NCBI RefSeq assembly: GCF_003432485.1
Contig: NZ_QVNQ01000003.1
Span: forward strand, 124,001-188,000
Reading direction: 5' to 3'
Length of the DNA stretch: 64,000 nt
Source of the DNA: Actinomadura spongiicola
Lineage (GTDB): Bacteria; Actinomycetota; Actinomycetes; Streptosporangiales; Streptosporangiaceae
Shown here piece after piece: positions 62,206 through 64,000 of the stretch. Both the position numbers and the translations under genes were made by a program. The notes below the pieces were generated by a model. That model did not search any database. It saw only the letters and a list, made by a program, of their open reading frames with translations, and was not told where the DNA came from. How positions within the stretch are numbered: position 1 is the stretch's first letter; each line of letters opens with the position of its first letter.

Positions 62206-63134
62206 GACTCCGCCTGGACGATCTCCAAGGCGTGGGCGAGGTCGTCCGGGTACGGGCTCTCGAACTCCACCCACTCGCCGTTCGCCGGGTGCTCGAAGCC
62301 GAGACGCGCGGCGTGCAGCCACTGCCGCCGCATCCCGAGACGCGCCGACAGCGTCGGGTCGGCGCCGTAGGCCAGATCACCGACGCACGGATGCCGGATC
62401 GCGGACATGTGCACCCTGATCTGGTGGGTGCGGCCCGTCTCCAGGTCGATGTCGAGGAGCGTCGCCGCCCGGAACGCCTCGACGGTGTCGTAGTGCGTGA
62501 CCGACGGTCTGCCGCCCGCCACGACCGCGAACCGCCCGTCGCCGGACGGATGCCGGTCGATGGGCGCGTCGACCGTCCCGCGGAACGGGTCGGGATGCCC
62601 CTGCACGAGCGCCTGGTAGCGCTTGTCGACGCGGCGTTCCTTGAACGCCCGCTTCAGCCCCGAGTAGGCGACCTCGCTCTTCGCCACCACCATCGCGCCG
62701 GTGGTGTTGGCGTCCAGCCGGTGCACGATGCCCTGCCGTTCCGCCGCTCCCCCGGTCGCGATCGTGTGCCCGGCCCCGAGCAGCCCGCCGAGGACGGTCG
62801 GGCCCGTCCAGCCGGTCGTGGGGTGGGCCGCGACGCCGACCGGCTTGTTCACCACGACGATGTCGGAGTCCTCGTACAGCACGCCCATCCCGGGGACCGG
62901 TTCGGCGACCGGCGCGGGGGGCGCGGGCGGCGGGGGAAGCGTCACCTCCAGCCAGGCGCCCGCGTGCAGCCGCTCCGACTTGGTGACCACCTCCGCCCCG
63001 TCCAGCAGGACGTCGCCCGCGGCGATGATGTCGGCGGCGCTGCCCCGGGACAGCCCGAACAGGCGCGCCAGTGCCGCGTCGACGCGCTCCCCCTCAAGCC
63101 CGTCCGGGACGGGAAGGCTCCGGACCTCGCCCAT
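62202..63134 (-). CDS. rluD: 23S rRNA pseudouridine synthase, RluA/RluD family
   Basis: 310 residues. N-terminal S4 RNA-binding domain ([30 protein letters not shown]), then the synthase domain with the catalytic Asp in [26 protein letters not shown], and [16 protein letters not shown]. It isomerises uridines in large-subunit rRNA. The start is either the ATG at 63134 or a GTG one codon earlier; both follow AGGAG and touch the lspA stop. The lspA-rluD pair is standard in actinobacteria. Confidence 0.93.
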   Translation of the reverse strand: MGEVRSLPVPDGLEGERVDAALARLFGLSRGSAADIIAAGDVLLDGAEVVTKSERLHAGAWLEVTLPPPPAPPAPVAEPVPGMGVLYEDSDIVVVNKPVGVAAHPTTGWTGPTVLGGLLGAGHTIATGGAAERQGIVHRLDANTTGAMVVAKSEVAYSGLKRAFKERRVDKRYQALVQGHPDPFRGTVDAPIDRHPSGDGRFAVVAGGRPSVTHYDTVEAFRAATLLDIDLETGRTHQIRVHMSAIRHPCVGDLAYGADPTLSARLGMRRQWLHAARLGFEHPANGEWVEFESPYPDDLAHALEIVQAES

Positions 63135-63805
63135 CACGACCTCTCCTCGGGCTCGGGTTCCGGTGCGGACCTGGCTTCGGGACCCGTCTCGGGTTCGGCC
63201 TCGGGTTCGGATCGGGGAGCCGGTTCCCCGGCGTCGTCGTCCTTCGCGTCAAGGCGCGTCCCGTCGACCTGGAGGCCGCGGGCCGCCAGCAGGACGGCGA
63301 GGACGCCGCCGCAGACGATCGCCGAGTCGGCCAGGTTGAACACCGGGAACTGCGGCACCTGGATCCAGTCGACGACATGGCCCTTCAGCGGCGCCGGTTC
63401 CCGCAGCATCCGGTCGGTGAGGTTGCCGCACGCGCCGCCGAGCAGCAGGCCCAGGCAGATCGCCCACGGCAGGCTGCGCAGGTTACGGGCCGTGCGCAGG
63501 ATCGCCACCACCACACCGAGCGCGATCAGCGTGAAGACGACCGTGTAGCCGGTGCCGATGGAGAAGGCGGCGCCGCTGTTACGGGTCTCGCGCAACGTCA
63601 GCAGCCCGCCGAGCAGCCGGATCGGCTCCTCGCCCTTGAGCGTCGCCACCACGACGGACTTGGACACGATGTCGGCGGTCAGCGCGGTCAGCGCCACGGC
63701 GACCAGCACGCCGACGCGGCGCGGCCGAGGAGATCCCACGGATTCCTCGGCCCCGCCCTCTGGGTTCGTTGAGTCGCTCAGCGACGTTCCTCGCGTTGTT
63801 TGCAT
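63134..63805 (-). CDS. lspA: Lipoprotein signal peptidase with acidic tail
   Basis: 223 residues if it starts at the ATG at 63805. Four membrane segments with the catalytic Asp pair in [11 protein letters not shown] and [11 protein letters not shown], and the conserved RNSGAAFS. It cleaves signal peptides of lipoproteins after Lgt modification. The C-terminal ~35 residues are Pro/Glu/Asp-rich ([13 protein letters not shown]). The start is uncertain: the ATG overlaps the upstream TraR-like gene by 28 bases, and a GTG at 63739 with GAGGAA would also give a full enzyme. Confidence 0.93.
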   Translation of the reverse strand: MQTTRGTSLSDSTNPEGGAEESVGSPRPRRVGVLVAVALTALTADIVSKSVVVATLKGEEPIRLLGGLLTLRETRNSGAAFSIGTGYTVVFTLIALGVVVAILRTARNLRSLPWAICLGLLLGGACGNLTDRMLREPAPLKGHVVDWIQVPQFPVFNLADSAIVCGGVLAVLLAARGLQVDGTRLDAKDDDAGEPAPRSEPEAEPETGPEARSAPEPEPEERS

Positions 63806-64000
63806 GTCACACACAGGGTCGCACGCGGGAAGACCTGAAGGCGCGCCTTGCCGATCGGCCGGGTGCACGACTCGCAGATTCCGTACGTGCCGGTGTCCAT
63901 TCTCTGGACGGCCCGCTCGATCTGGGCGAGCAGGTCCTGTGAATTGTAGGCCAGCGCGAGCTCGTGCTCGCGCTCGTAGGTCTTGGCGCCCGCGTCGGCC
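63778..64000 (-). CDS. TraR/DksA family zinc-finger protein (5' end cut by window)
   Basis: The last 73 residues are visible. After a helical stretch with AYNSQDLLAQIERAVQRMDTG comes the C4 zinc finger (YGICESCTRPIG.. [12 protein letters not shown]). DksA/TraR proteins bind the RNA polymerase secondary channel and modulate the stringent response; short actinobacterial versions such as RbpA-unrelated TraR proteins are less studied. It is immediately upstream of lspA and overlaps its likely start, so the two are probably co-transcribed. Confidence 0.9.
   Translation of the reverse strand, partial: ADAGAKTYEREHELALAYNSQDLLAQIERAVQRMDTGTYGICESCTRPIGKARLQVFPRATLCVTCKQREERR

Noticed and set aside
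1..64000. Biosynthetic gene cluster, prophage or integrated plasmid
   Set aside because: No PKS/NRPS, phage, integrase or transposase genes were found; the content is conserved housekeeping with scattered hypotheticals.

Overview
The window is very GC-rich, uses GTG and TTG starts freely, carries many leaderless genes, and has gene orders (polA..pdtaR-tRNA-pyk; hisI..trpCBA-lgt-gltBD; hisDCB-hisH-priA-hisF) typical of filamentous actinomycetes. Gene content and protein style fit the Streptosporangiales/Thermomonosporaceae (Actinomadura-like). That placement is an inference from order and sequence feel, not from a search. Nearly all of it is chromosomal core; there is no phage, IS element, CRISPR array or biosynthetic cluster.

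Layout. 1-1085: end of an MFS exporter. 1086-1656: non-coding repeats. 1657-4781: polA and a divergent hotdog thioesterase. 5041-11654: lipoprotein, a complete branched-chain amino-acid ABC transporter (livKHMGF) and an ANTAR response regulator. 11748-14955: a short-armed tRNA with a Leu anticodon, pyruvate kinase, a DJ-1/PfpI gene that looks frameshifted, and its divergent AraC neighbour. 15248-17880: a terpene-cyclase-fold hypothetical and a PLP decarboxylase. 17885-23960: gltBD. 24153-29630: two paralogous membrane proteins, lgt, two membrane-anchored DsbA-like thioredoxins and a VKOR, i.e. lipoprotein and disulfide maturation. 29771-34858: hisI - Trp membrane protein - orphan response regulator - DUF2752 - trpC - trpB - trpA; trpE is not there. 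34859-35283: more of the same repeat, then a cold-shock gene. 36526-40166: a heterodimeric ABC exporter. 40456-47076: small lipoproteins, a HEAT-like protein, a phosphorylase, an AlkZ-like winged-helix protein and a CocE hydrolase. 47081-52394: hisDCB-(56-aa membrane protein)-hisH-priA-hisF. 52457-64000: PhzF, Lon-N protein, YbaK, DnaE1, an AraC regulator, a chorismate mutase behind an apparent attenuator, azlCD, an RluD-type pseudouridine synthase, lspA and a partial TraR/DksA gene.

How they fit together. Much of the window serves amino-acid nitrogen: Liv uptake and AzlCD export of branched-chain amino acids, GOGAT, histidine and tryptophan synthesis (PriA probably covers both HisA and TrpF), and chorismate mutase for Phe/Tyr. 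A second theme is envelope protein maturation (Lgt, LspA, DsbA-like proteins, VKOR).

The most unusual signal is a dispersed ~150-nt repeat whose 3' part folds into a 49-51-nt hairpin. In four copies the stems change sequence but stay largely paired, while a 9/9 purine-rich internal loop is almost constant. I do not recognise it as a known RNA or repeat family. The second is a leaderless 21-codon leader peptide followed by a textbook terminator in front of the chorismate mutase gene.
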